Origin: UBA9647 sp963739335
GTDB taxonomy: Bacteria > Bacteroidota > Ignavibacteria > UBA10030
NCBI GenBank assembly: GCA_963739335.1
Contig: CAVUAC010000082.1
Coordinates: 1 to 64,000, forward strand
Length of the DNA stretch: 64,000 nucleotides
Direction of reading: 5' to 3'
Shown here: positions 41,267 to 49,901 of the stretch, in pieces
How the letters are laid out: each line of letters begins with the position of its first letter
Position numbering within the stretch: position 1 is the stretch's first letter
Notes under the pieces: model-generated
The model's input: the letters and a program-made list of their open reading frames with translations, nothing else
Databases searched by the model: none
What the model was told of the DNA's origin: nothing
Translations under genes and position numbers: made by a program

Positions 41267-43337
41267 ATGAAACGTCGGATCTGCAATATTTTTACCATTC
41301 TCGCTCTTGGACTTGCGTGCGCTCATGCGCAGGTACGACCGCAAGAACTCGAAATCGCAAGCCTTCGTTTCGAGGGCAATGAGACATTCCGTGACGATGT
41401 CCTTCTCAGTGTCATCCGCACCAGGGAGACGCCCGCCGGCTTCTGGAAGTTTCTCTACAAGATCAGTGAGAAACTGGGCGACAAGCCTGAATACTTCGAT
41501 CCACCTCTCTTTGACCAGGACTATTCCCGTCTCCGGTCCTACTACCAGGATCAGGGATTCTTCAGCGCCACAATCGACACGCTCGTCCGCATCAACAGCG
41601 AGAAGAAGACGATCTCTCTTTCCTTCCGAATCCAGGAAGGCCCGCGCTCGGTACATCGATACCATCCAGTACGTCGGTTTTGATGATCTGCCCCCCGCGT
41701 TGACGGAGGAAATCAAGGCTCGACCGATGATCGAAGTGGGAGGTCCTTTCATTCTCGACCATCTTGTGAATGAGCGGGCCCGCCTCGTCAACGCATTCTT
41801 TAACAATGGTTTCGCCGATGTCCACATCGACAGTGTCCATCCCTATCGGTATACGTCAACGAACAATATCAAACTGATTATCGCGTTCTCTCGCGGGAAG
41901 CGGTATCAGTTTGGAGATATCGTTGTTCGGCAAGACTCGACGGCGTCAGAATACGTGGATGACCAGGTGGTTCGTCGCCATCTCGATTTTCAGCGTGGTG
42001 ATTTCTACAGCGAAGCGAAGAGGGTCGACAGCGAGCGCAATCTGAACCGGCTCGGTGTCTTCGAGACATCGAGGATTGAGCCAATTATCGGAATGAAATC
42101 CGACAGTCTGCTCGAAATCCCCATGCAGGTCTTTGTGCGAGCCCGTCCGTTCCAGGAGCTTGTCCCCGAGATCGGCGTCAATGATGAGAACAATGCCTTT
42201 AACGTATTCACAGGACTTGGCTACAGTAACCGGAATTTCTTCGGTGAAGCCAGGCACTTTGAAGCGAAGTTCCAGTTCCAACTCCAGTCGATCCAAGATG
42301 TGGAGTTCTCCCGCGTGTTTCACGAGACGGGCCTGAGAGACAGCAGCGTTATCGGCAATACCGAGCTCTCGATTCAGATCCATCAACCGTATTTTTTCAA
42401 CAACAAGACCTCCTTCACACCGTCTCTTTCGTTCATTGTTGAGAAGAGACACCGCTATTACTTCAACCCCATCGTCCGGGGTCGATTCAGCGTTACCTCA
42501 CAGACCGCCCGCTACACGACAGCCTTTCTCGTGTGGAGTCTGGAGCGTATTGGGTACGAGCCGATCAACAGCAAGATTGGAGCACTCTATTTTGATTCTC
42601 TCAGCATTGACCGGCGTCCCCAGTTCAACTCGATTCTCTCCTTCACCCTGCAGCGGGACAGACGGAATGATCTTTTCTATCCATCTGCAGGTTTCCTGCA
42701 TTCGGTCAGTGTCGAAGAAGCCGGTCTTATTCCATCCGTGTTTGGCGGATTGTTCGGGAGCGATCTCCCGTATTCGAAATACGTCAAGCTCACGGGCCGC
42801 GGCCAGTGGTATTGGGACCCATCCTCGCAGCAGACCGCAATCTGGGCATTCCGTCTCTACGGCGGCGTTGCGGAGCTCTATGGCAACTCCCCGGCTCCTG
42901 TTCCGGTCACGCAACGGTTCTATGGCGGCGGGAGCGGCAGCGTGAGGGGATGGAGGGCCCGAGAGCTCGCGGCTTCAAAGCTTCCGGATGAAGGGGGCAA
43001 TGCATTGTTCGAGGGTAGCATAGAGAGCCGATGGAACCTGCTGAAGAATGCCGGCCGTCTCGGTTTCATTGAGTTCAGCAAGTTGTCGCTCGTGTTCTTC
43101 TATGACGTTGGAAACGTGTGGCCGGTATTAAGACAGGTTCGGGCTTCGGAGATTGCCATGGCGACGGGCCTGGGACTGCGCTACGCCACCGTCGCGGGAC
43201 CTGTCAGGATTGATCTTGGGTTCAGAGTCTATGATCCAAACGACATACCGGCGCGAAGATGGATAACGCAGAAGAAGTTTTACAAGGACACCTTGGGTAA
43301 CTTCGTTCTGCACTTTGGCATTGGGCACGCATTCTGA
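41267..43337 (+). CDS. bamA: Omp85/BamA-family outer-membrane assembly protein, apparent frameshift near 41650
   Basis: Outer-membrane beta-barrel insertase of the Omp85 family. A signal peptide (from ATG 41267, ICNIFTILALGLACAHA) is followed by POTRA domains (about 25-290) and a C-terminal barrel with the VRGW motif (lid loop) near residue 560. The first 128 residues and the rest are in different frames. Removing one G of the GG at 41650-41651 turns the join into EGPRSYIDTIQYVGF, a normal POTRA sequence, for 689 residues. Read literally, the first frame stops at 41683. The gene is almost certainly one protein. TamA-like assignment is possible because only about three POTRAs are visible. Confidence 0.85.
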
Positions 43338-43347
43338 GGTATTCTCG

Positions 43348-44466
43348 ATGGCATGGGAGAGAATCATTGGTCAGCATCGGGTGAAGGAGCTTCTCCGGCG
43401 TGTGCTTGCATCAGGGACGGTTGGTCACGCGCATCTTTTTGGGGGGGAGGAGGGGGTGGGGAAGGATGCGATGGCGATTGAGTTTGCCCGCGCACTCAAC
43501 TGCCAGGCAAACTCCGTCGACCCTTGCGGCACATGTGTGAGTTGCCGGAAGGTAGACCTCCTGCAGCATCCGGATGTCGAGCTCATTTTTGCCCTTCCCG
43601 TGGGCAAGAACGAGCAGTCAGGTGATGACCCTGTCGAGGTTCTCTCGGAAGACCAGGTGAATGCGATTCAAGAACAGTTGCGTCTGAAGGCTGAAAACCC
43701 TTATCATCGCATTGCTGTTCCGAAAGCGAATTTCATCAAGATTAACAGTGTCCGCAATCTCCGGCGCGAGGCTGCTCTTTCGACGTTCGAAGGAGGTAAG
43801 CGCGTCTTCATCATTTCCAATGCCGAGGAGATGAACGCGGAGGCGAGCAATTCGCTGCTCAAGACGCTCGAAGAGCCGTCTTCCGATTTAGTGTTTATCC
43901 TGACCACCGCGCATAAGGAGCAACTGTTGCCTACCATTCTCTCAAGATGCCAGCTCGTTCAGTTCGATCCACTGAGTGAGCAGGAGCTGAAGGAGGCGCT
44001 GATCGCCCGCAATGGAATCGAGTCTGATCAGGCAGCGCTTGTCGCACGGCTCGCCCATGGGAGCTACACTGCTGCACTCAGCATGCTCAACGTCGATATC
44101 GTTGCCCAGCGTCAGGAAGCTGTCCACTTTCTCCGTCTGGTTCTGAGCTCGCAGAAGATCCCTCTCGCTCTCGAGATCGAGCGCATCGCCGGGTTAGGAG
44201 ATCGTGCTGCTGTGGAGCGATGGATGAAACTTCTTGGCGTCTGGTTGCGCGACGCGTTTGTGCTCCGTGAGCAAGGGGAGCACGGACTCCTGAACCTCGA
44301 TCACCTGAAAGACCTGAAGAGCTTCAATCAGAAATTCCCGCGCGCCGACCTTCCGAAAGCTCTGGAGAGCGTCGAGACCAGCATTGCTCTTGTAGACAAA
44401 AATGGCTACCTTCCTCTTGTTGTGACCGGTCTCGCAATCGATTTGAAACGCCATCTCGTCTCTTGA
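43348..44466 (+). CDS. holB: DNA polymerase III delta-prime subunit
   Basis: AAA+ clamp-loader subunit of the replicase. The ATG at 43348 lies ten bases after the barrel gene; an earlier TTG inside that gene is unlikely. The 372 residues have AWERIIGQHRVKELLRRVL, a P-loop-like GEEGVGKDA, a four-Cys zinc module (NCQ to CGTCVSCRK, about 47-62) and the SRC sensor motif in TILSRCQ. The Asp in place of the usual Ser/Thr after GK suggests weak or absent ATP binding, as in many delta-prime proteins. The C-terminal third is the collar domain. Confidence 0.88.
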   Translation: MAWERIIGQHRVKELLRRVLASGTVGHAHLFGGEEGVGKDAMAIEFARALNCQANSVDPCGTCVSCRKVDLLQHPDVELIFALPVGKNEQSGDDPVEVLSEDQVNAIQEQLRLKAENPYHRIAVPKANFIKINSVRNLRREAALSTFEGGKRVFIISNAEEMNAEASNSLLKTLEEPSSDLVFILTTAHKEQLLPTILSRCQLVQFDPLSEQELKEALIARNGIESDQAALVARLAHGSYTAALSMLNVDIVAQRQEAVHFLRLVLSSQKIPLALEIERIAGLGDRAAVERWMKLLGVWLRDAFVLREQGEHGLLNLDHLKDLKSFNQKFPRADLPKALESVETSIALVDKNGYLPLVVTGLAIDLKRHLVS

Positions 44467-44479
44467 CTGTAGCGATTTC

Positions 44480-46554
44480 GTGAATACTCAAGCTAAGAAA
44501 ATCCTTGTTACCGCCGCACTCCCGTATGCAAACGGCCTCATCCACCTCGGGCATCTTGCTGGTGCCTACCTTCCGGCTGATATGTACGTGCGCTACCAGC
44601 GTGCCAAGAAGCGCGATGTCTTGTTCCTGTGTGGCTCGGACGAACACGGCGTGGCAATCACGGTCACTGCCGAGAAAGAAAAGGTTACGCCCCAGGCGGT
44701 GGTCGACCGCTACCATGCGTTGAACAAAGAGGCGTTTGAGAAGTTTGGGATGAGCTTTGACAACTATTCCAGGACTTCTCTTGCTCTTCACCACAAAACG
44801 GCGCAGGGATTCTTCGCTGAGTTTCACCGGCGGGGTATCCTGAGGGAAAAACAGGAACAACAGCTCTACTGCGAGAAAGACAGGATGTTCCTTGCCGATC
44901 GGTATGTCGAAGGAACCTGTCCGAACTGCAAACAGCCGGAAGCGCGAGGAGATCAGTGCGAGAATTGCGGTACGTGGCTGAATCAGTCTGAGCTCATCGA
45001 TCCCAAATGCAAGATCTGTGGAACGACTCCGGTCGTTCGCACCACTTCGCATTGGTACTTCCCGCTCGGAACGTACCAGACCCGTCTTCAGGATTACATC
45101 AAGGAGCGATCGGAGCGAGATGGATGGAAAGAGAACGTCCTGCGCTATTGTGAGAGCTGGTTCAAGGAGGGTTTGCAGGATCGTGCCGTTACCAGGGATC
45201 TCAGCTGGGGAGTGCCGGTTCCCGTGCCAGGCTACGAGTCCAAGGTTCTGTATGTCTGGTTCGACGCTGTTCTTGGGTACATTTCCTCCGGCAAGGAGTG
45301 GGCGGCGAGAACGTCGAATCCCGACCGCTGGAAGGACTACTGGCTCTCGAAGGACACGAAGTACATCGCATTCATTGGGAAGGACAACGTTGTCTTCCAC
45401 TGCATCGTCTTTCCGGCGATGCTGATGGGATGGAACGACGGAGGCAACGAGCAGTACGTGTTGCCGGAGAATGTGCCTGCCAATGAGTTTCTGAATTTCG
45501 AGGGGCAGAAATTCTCGAAGAGCCGGGGATGGGGGATTGACCTTCAGAACTTTCTGGCTCATTTCCCTGCCGACACGCTGCGTTATGCACTGGCGATCAA
45601 TCTTCCGGAATCACGCGACAGCGATTTCTACCTGAAGGATTTCCAGGCGCGCACCAACAATGAACTTGCTGATATCCTTGGGAACTTTGTCAATCGAACC
45701 CTTGCCTTCACCGAGAAAAACTTCAATGGTGGGGTGCCGCTGGCAGGGGCGAGGAGTGCGCTTGACACAGAGATGATACGCGTGCTTGCTGAAGCACCGT
45801 CCAAGATCGGAGATCTGTACGAACGGTACAGGTTTCGGGACGGCGTGATCGAAACGATGAATCTGGCCCGCGCTGCCAACAAATATTTCAACGACAGCGA
45901 GCCCTGGAAAACGCTGAAGTCGAACCCGGAAGGGTGCGCCACCACCCTGAACATATGCTTGCACGTCGGTACGGTCGCTGGCGATTCTTGTGGAACCCGT
46001 CGTGCCGGCGATCGCTCAGAAGATATGGACGACGATGAATCTCAAGGGTGCTCCAAGTTCAGCCGGATGGGAGAGCGCCGGCCAGATGACACTCGAACCC
46101 GGACTTGTCACTCAGAAAAGCGGAGATACTTGTGACGAAAATAGAAGACCGGCAAATTGATGAAATCATTAACGCCTTGAACGGCCCTCCTGCCGGGGAG
46201 AACGCGAAGCAGCCCATGGGAGCAAAACCACTGATAACAATCGATGATTTCAAGAAGATTGAACTCAAGCTTGCGCGCATCCTGAGTGCCGAGCGTGTCC
46301 CGAAATCGGACAAGCTTATCAAGATGCAGATTGAGATCGGGCCCGAGCGGCGACAGATTGTCGCGGGAATCGCTCAGCACTTCAAACCCGAGGATCTTGT
46401 CGGACGCTTCGTCGTCGTTGTCGCAAACCTGCAGCCAGCCAAGCTCATGGGGCAGGAGTCGCAGGGCATGTTGCTTGCGGCTAGCGACAACAGAGGCAAG
46501 TTTGCACTCTTGACAGTGAACGCAGATCTGGAGAGCGGGAGCATCATCAAATAG
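44480..46554 (+). CDS. metG: Methionyl-tRNA synthetase with C-terminal tRNA-binding domain, two apparent frameshifts
   Basis: Charges tRNA-Met for initiation and elongation. The frame from TTG/GTG-type start 44480 holds the HIGH motif (GLIHLGHLAGAYLP), a zinc module (CPNCKQ, CENCG), KFSKSRG and the anticodon domain. It derails at 45968, where dropping one G restores HVVRSLAILVEPVVPAIAQKIW. A second slip at the AAAA of 46116-46119 restores the link to an EMAP/Trbp111-type C-terminal domain (KPLITIDDFKKIELKLARI, to 46554). Corrected length is 690, normal for this type. Two further stops would otherwise truncate it. Essentiality argues for sequence error. Confidence 0.88.
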
Positions 46555-46578
46555 ATTTCGTGTAATCGTTTCTGAACC

Positions 46579-46611
46579 AAATGCCATCGCTGTCGATGGC
46601 ATTTGTGTTTT
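46579..46611 (+). terminator. Strong rho-independent terminator after metG
   Basis: An 11-base perfect stem (46579-46589 with 46594-46604) around a CTGT loop, followed by GTGTTTTC. It separates metG from the menaquinone unit. Confidence 0.8.
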
Positions 46612-46628
46612 CTGCGCTTTCCTGTTTC

Positions 46629-46657
46629 TTGATTGGGGCGTCAAAGTACCCTATATT
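46629..46657 (+). promoter_or_regulatory. Sigma-70-type promoter of the + strand menaquinone operon
   Basis: TTGATT (46629-46634), 17-base spacer, TATATT (46652-46657). The TTG start at 46667 is only nine bases further, so the predicted mRNA has almost no 5' leader. Confidence 0.6.
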
Positions 46658-46666
46658 GAAGCACCA

Positions 46667-47536
46667 TTGACTATCAACAGCCAAGGTATTTTGTTGCAGC
46701 GACTCCAAAGTTTTATCCGATTCGTCAAGATTGAACACACTCTGTTTTCGCTCCCGCTGATTTTCGCCGGCATGTTTCTGGCTTCAAAGGAAATCCCGAC
46801 TCCTGTTCTTGTGGGGCTTGTCCTGGCGGCGGCTACAGGTGCGCGCACAGCGGCGCTCGCGTTGAACCGGATCATCGACCGGGAGATCGACAAGCGCAAT
46901 CCACGAACTGCGATTCGGGAGCTGCCCAGCGGCAGGATGAGCCTCTACGAGGCATTCATCGTTCTTGGGATCGGGGGTGCGATCTATCTCATTGCCGCGG
47001 CATTTATTTCCCCATTCTGCCTCGCTCTTTCGCCATTGCCGCTCGTCATTTTTGCAGTCTATCCCTATATGAAGAGGTTTACCGTGCTTGCCCATGTTGG
47101 CGTGGGCCTCGGCCTGGCCATGGCACCTCTCGGCGGTTGGTTCGCAGTTCAGCGTTCGTTGGACAACCTGCTTCCCGGAGTCCTCCTCTCGGTCTTCACG
47201 CTGTGCTGGGTAACGGGCTTTGATATCATCTATTCGACTCTCGATGAGATGTTCGATCGCGAGGAACAACTTTTCTCCATCACCGCTCGCTATGGACGGC
47301 GTACTGCGCTGAAGATCTCTGGGTTGCTGCATCTGGCGGCATTTGCAGCACTTGCTCTCTTGTTTGTTCTGTATATCAAAGGTCTTGCGGCACTTCCACT
47401 CCTGATGCTGTCCGGTTATTTGCTGTACCTGGAGAACAAAAAAGCCGAAGATGTTGAACTGGCATTCTTCGGAATTAACGCGGTGCTCGGATTTGTTATT
47501 CTTGGAATGATTGTCGTCGGAGTCTACTTCCCATGA
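46667..47536 (+). CDS. mqnP: UbiA-family prenyltransferase, probably MqnP of the futalosine pathway
   Basis: Integral membrane prenyltransferase expected to attach the polyprenyl chain to the naphthoate intermediate late in menaquinone synthesis. The 289 residues form about eight or nine transmembrane helices. The first Asp-rich motif is NRIIDREIDKRN (about residues 65-76), the second DIIYSTLDEMFDREE (about 187-201); these bind Mg-diphosphate. The role is inferred from the neighbours (UbiX, UbiD, MqnE-MqnA, MqnC). MenA- or UbiA-type naming cannot be excluded by motif alone. The start is TTG at 46667, just after the promoter. Confidence 0.85.
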   Translation: MTINSQGILLQRLQSFIRFVKIEHTLFSLPLIFAGMFLASKEIPTPVLVGLVLAAATGARTAALALNRIIDREIDKRNPRTAIRELPSGRMSLYEAFIVLGIGGAIYLIAAAFISPFCLALSPLPLVIFAVYPYMKRFTVLAHVGVGLGLAMAPLGGWFAVQRSLDNLLPGVLLSVFTLCWVTGFDIIYSTLDEMFDREEQLFSITARYGRRTALKISGLLHLAAFAALALLFVLYIKGLAALPLLMLSGYLLYLENKKAEDVELAFFGINAVLGFVILGMIVVGVYFP

Positions 47537-48084
47537 GAATCGTCACGGCCATCACTGGATCATCCGGTGCTATCTTTGCACGTGAGTTTCTGAAGCAATG
47601 TGATGCTGAGAAGTATCTTGTTGTGAGCAAGTGGGGAAAAGTGCTGTTGAAGGACGAGCTCGGGATCGCCGTGAAAGACCTCTTGCCGTCCGTGAAAAGA
47701 GAATTCTCCGATGACGACCTGACTGCGCCGATCGCCTCAGGATCGAATCATCTTGACGCAGTCGTGATCCTCCCGTGTTCAACGTCGACGCTGGGGAAAA
47801 TCGCTTCCGGCATTGGCGACACACTCATCACTCGCACGGCCCAGGTGGCGCTCAAAGAGCACTTCAAACTTGTGATTTGCATCCGGGAAACTCCACTGTC
47901 GACCATTACTCTTGAACAATGTGCCCGGCTCTCACGCGACGGGGCAATGATCATGCCCATTTCGCCCCCCATGTATTCTGTGCCTAGGACTGTCGATGAA
48001 TACGTTCAGGCGTTTGTCGACAAAGTGCTGGGCGTGATTGGTGCCCGCCAATCGAGAGGGTGGAGAGCTGAAGAACTGGAGTAG
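47533..48084 (+). CDS. ubiX: UbiX-family flavin prenyltransferase
   Basis: Makes prenylated FMN, the cofactor of UbiD-type decarboxylases. The 183 residues start with VTAITGSSGAIFAREFL, the family FMN-binding loop, and include VILPCSTSTLGKIASGIGDTLITRTAQV and IRETPLSTITLEQ, typical of UbiX. The ATG overlaps the prenyltransferase stop (ATGA), so they are translationally coupled. With the UbiD gene just downstream it probably serves the decarboxylation step of the futalosine pathway. Confidence 0.93.
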   Translation: MRIVTAITGSSGAIFAREFLKQCDAEKYLVVSKWGKVLLKDELGIAVKDLLPSVKREFSDDDLTAPIASGSNHLDAVVILPCSTSTLGKIASGIGDTLITRTAQVALKEHFKLVICIRETPLSTITLEQCARLSRDGAMIMPISPPMYSVPRTVDEYVQAFVDKVLGVIGARQSRGWRAEELE

Positions 48085-48111
48085 CTTACATCAATTCCAA
48101 GGCAATATCCT

Positions 48112-49890
48112 ATGAACTTTTCATCCCTGAGTGGCTTCCTTCGCTACCTCGAATCTATTGGGGAGTTGAAGCGAACAACGGTAGAGGTGGATCCATACCT
48201 TGAAGTCACAGAGATTGCTGTGCGGGCCCTTCGAGAGGGGAAGCCCGCGATTCTCTTTCAAAATGTCAAAGGTTCGGGATTCCCGCTGGCCATAAACGTG
48301 TACGCGAGCGAGCGAAGGATTGAGCACGCCCTCGGCAGGCATCCTGGAGAGATCGGCAGGGGACTTCTCCGGTTTGTGGATGGTTTGATTCCACCGAGCT
48401 TCGGCTCTCTGTGGCAGCGAAGGAGGGAGATCGCTCGCGCGGCCATTGCCCGTGCGGGCGGGGTTGCTGTGGCAGATTCGCAGAGAATGGTCGGCCCTCC
48501 AAATCTGGACGCTCTGCCCATTCAAACGTGTTGGCCTGATGACGGCGGCAGGTTCCTCACGCTCGGTCAGGTGTTCACGTATGATCCCGTGGATGCTAAA
48601 CGAAACGTCGGTATCTATCGTCTGCAGGTGTACGACTCGAAGACGACAGGTATGCACTGGCAAATCCAAAAGGGTGGCGGCTTTCACTACCATCGTGCAG
48701 AGCAGTTGCATAGGGATCTCGAAGTGGCTGTAGCGTTGGGAACGGACCCGGCGCTGTTGCTCGCGTCGGTTGCTGCGTTGCCTGAAGGCATGGACGAGGT
48801 TGCGTTTGCGGCTTTCCTGCGCGGTGCGCCGATTGGAATGGCAAAAGGAAAAAGCATCTCCATCCGGGTGCCCGCGTCCGCGGAATTCATTCTCGAGGGG
48901 ATTGTTCCGCAGAAGGAGCGCCGGCTCGAGGGACCGTTCGGTGATCACTTCGGTCATTATTCCCATTCTGCTCAGTTTCCGGTATTCCATTTGACAGCGA
49001 TGACCCATCGCAGGAATCCCATCTATCCCGCCACTGTTGTAGGGATACCGCCGATGGAGGACAAGTTTCTGGGTGACGCGACAGAGGAGATCCTTGGGCC
49101 CCTCGCTCGCGTGCTGCACAGTGAAATCAGAGATCTATGGGCATACTACGAATCCGGGTTCCATAATCTCCTTGTTGTCTCGGTCGAAGAGCGTTATAAA
49201 AAGGAGGCCATGAAGGCGGCGTTGGGACTTCTCGGTAGCGGCCAACTGTCGTTGACGAAGTGCATGATTCTTGTGTCGGCTGGCGTCGATGTGCGGAACT
49301 GGAGTGCCGTTCTTAAGGAGATTCGTGAGCAGTTCGACCCGCATTATGATTTTGTCCTGATCCCGAAAGTGCCGTTGGATACGCTCGATTTTACGAGTTT
49401 CAAGATGGAGCTTGGAAGCAAGATTGTGCTCGATGCGACTCGCAAGGAACGCGTTCCCGCCGCCGATCGGTCGAAGGCCAGACTGCATCGCCGGATCCGC
49501 TCAGGAGACGTTCGCTCTGCTGACCGCAGAATTCTGGATGCTCATATTCTTGATAACTGTTTTCTTCTTGTAAAAGTCGCGGACAAGGGTCGCGCTGTCG
49601 TGGAAAAGTTGGTCAAACGAGAGGATCTTCAACATCTCAAGATCATTGCCGCTGTGAGCGAAGATGTCGACATCAGGAACCGGGAGAATTCCATCTGGGG
49701 CGTGTTTACGCGATTCGATGGTGAACGCGATGTCGTCTTTACGGAGCAGAAGCTTATGGGAATTGCTCCAATCTACGGCGGCGTGATGGGGATCGATGCA
49801 ACCTGGAAGAAGGGATATCCCGGAGCTCTTAAGATGCCGGATGAGATCGTGAAGAAAGTCGATAGTCGTTGGAAACAATATTGGTTATAG
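48112..49890 (+). CDS. ubiD: UbiD-family decarboxylase, probably menaquinone-specific (MqnL type)
   Basis: Prenylated-FMN-dependent decarboxylase expected to remove the carboxylate of prenylated 1,4-dihydroxy-6-naphthoate. The 592 residues have the UbiD layout with FQNVKGSGFPLAIN at about 45, NVGIYRLQVYD, GMHWQIQKGGGFH, and the catalytic E-R-E-type region including EGPFGDHFGHYS near 275. It follows ubiX and precedes the MqnE-MqnA gene, which makes the menaquinone role likely. The exact substrate is context-based. Confidence 0.9.
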   Translation: MNFSSLSGFLRYLESIGELKRTTVEVDPYLEVTEIAVRALREGKPAILFQNVKGSGFPLAINVYASERRIEHALGRHPGEIGRGLLRFVDGLIPPSFGSLWQRRREIARAAIARAGGVAVADSQRMVGPPNLDALPIQTCWPDDGGRFLTLGQVFTYDPVDAKRNVGIYRLQVYDSKTTGMHWQIQKGGGFHYHRAEQLHRDLEVAVALGTDPALLLASVAALPEGMDEVAFAAFLRGAPIGMAKGKSISIRVPASAEFILEGIVPQKERRLEGPFGDHFGHYSHSAQFPVFHLTAMTHRRNPIYPATVVGIPPMEDKFLGDATEEILGPLARVLHSEIRDLWAYYESGFHNLLVVSVEERYKKEAMKAALGLLGSGQLSLTKCMILVSAGVDVRNWSAVLKEIREQFDPHYDFVLIPKVPLDTLDFTSFKMELGSKIVLDATRKERVPAADRSKARLHRRIRSGDVRSADRRILDAHILDNCFLLVKVADKGRAVVEKLVKREDLQHLKIIAAVSEDVDIRNRENSIWGVFTRFDGERDVVFTEQKLMGIAPIYGGVMGIDATWKKGYPGALKMPDEIVKKVDSRWKQYWL

Positions 49891-49901
49891 GTAGGGAAAG
49901 A

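Noticed and set aside
34921..46119. Programmed ribosomal frameshifting in smg, bamA or metG
   Set aside because: No shared slippery sequence, no in-frame stop or downstream stimulator at the shift sites; single-base insertions fit better.
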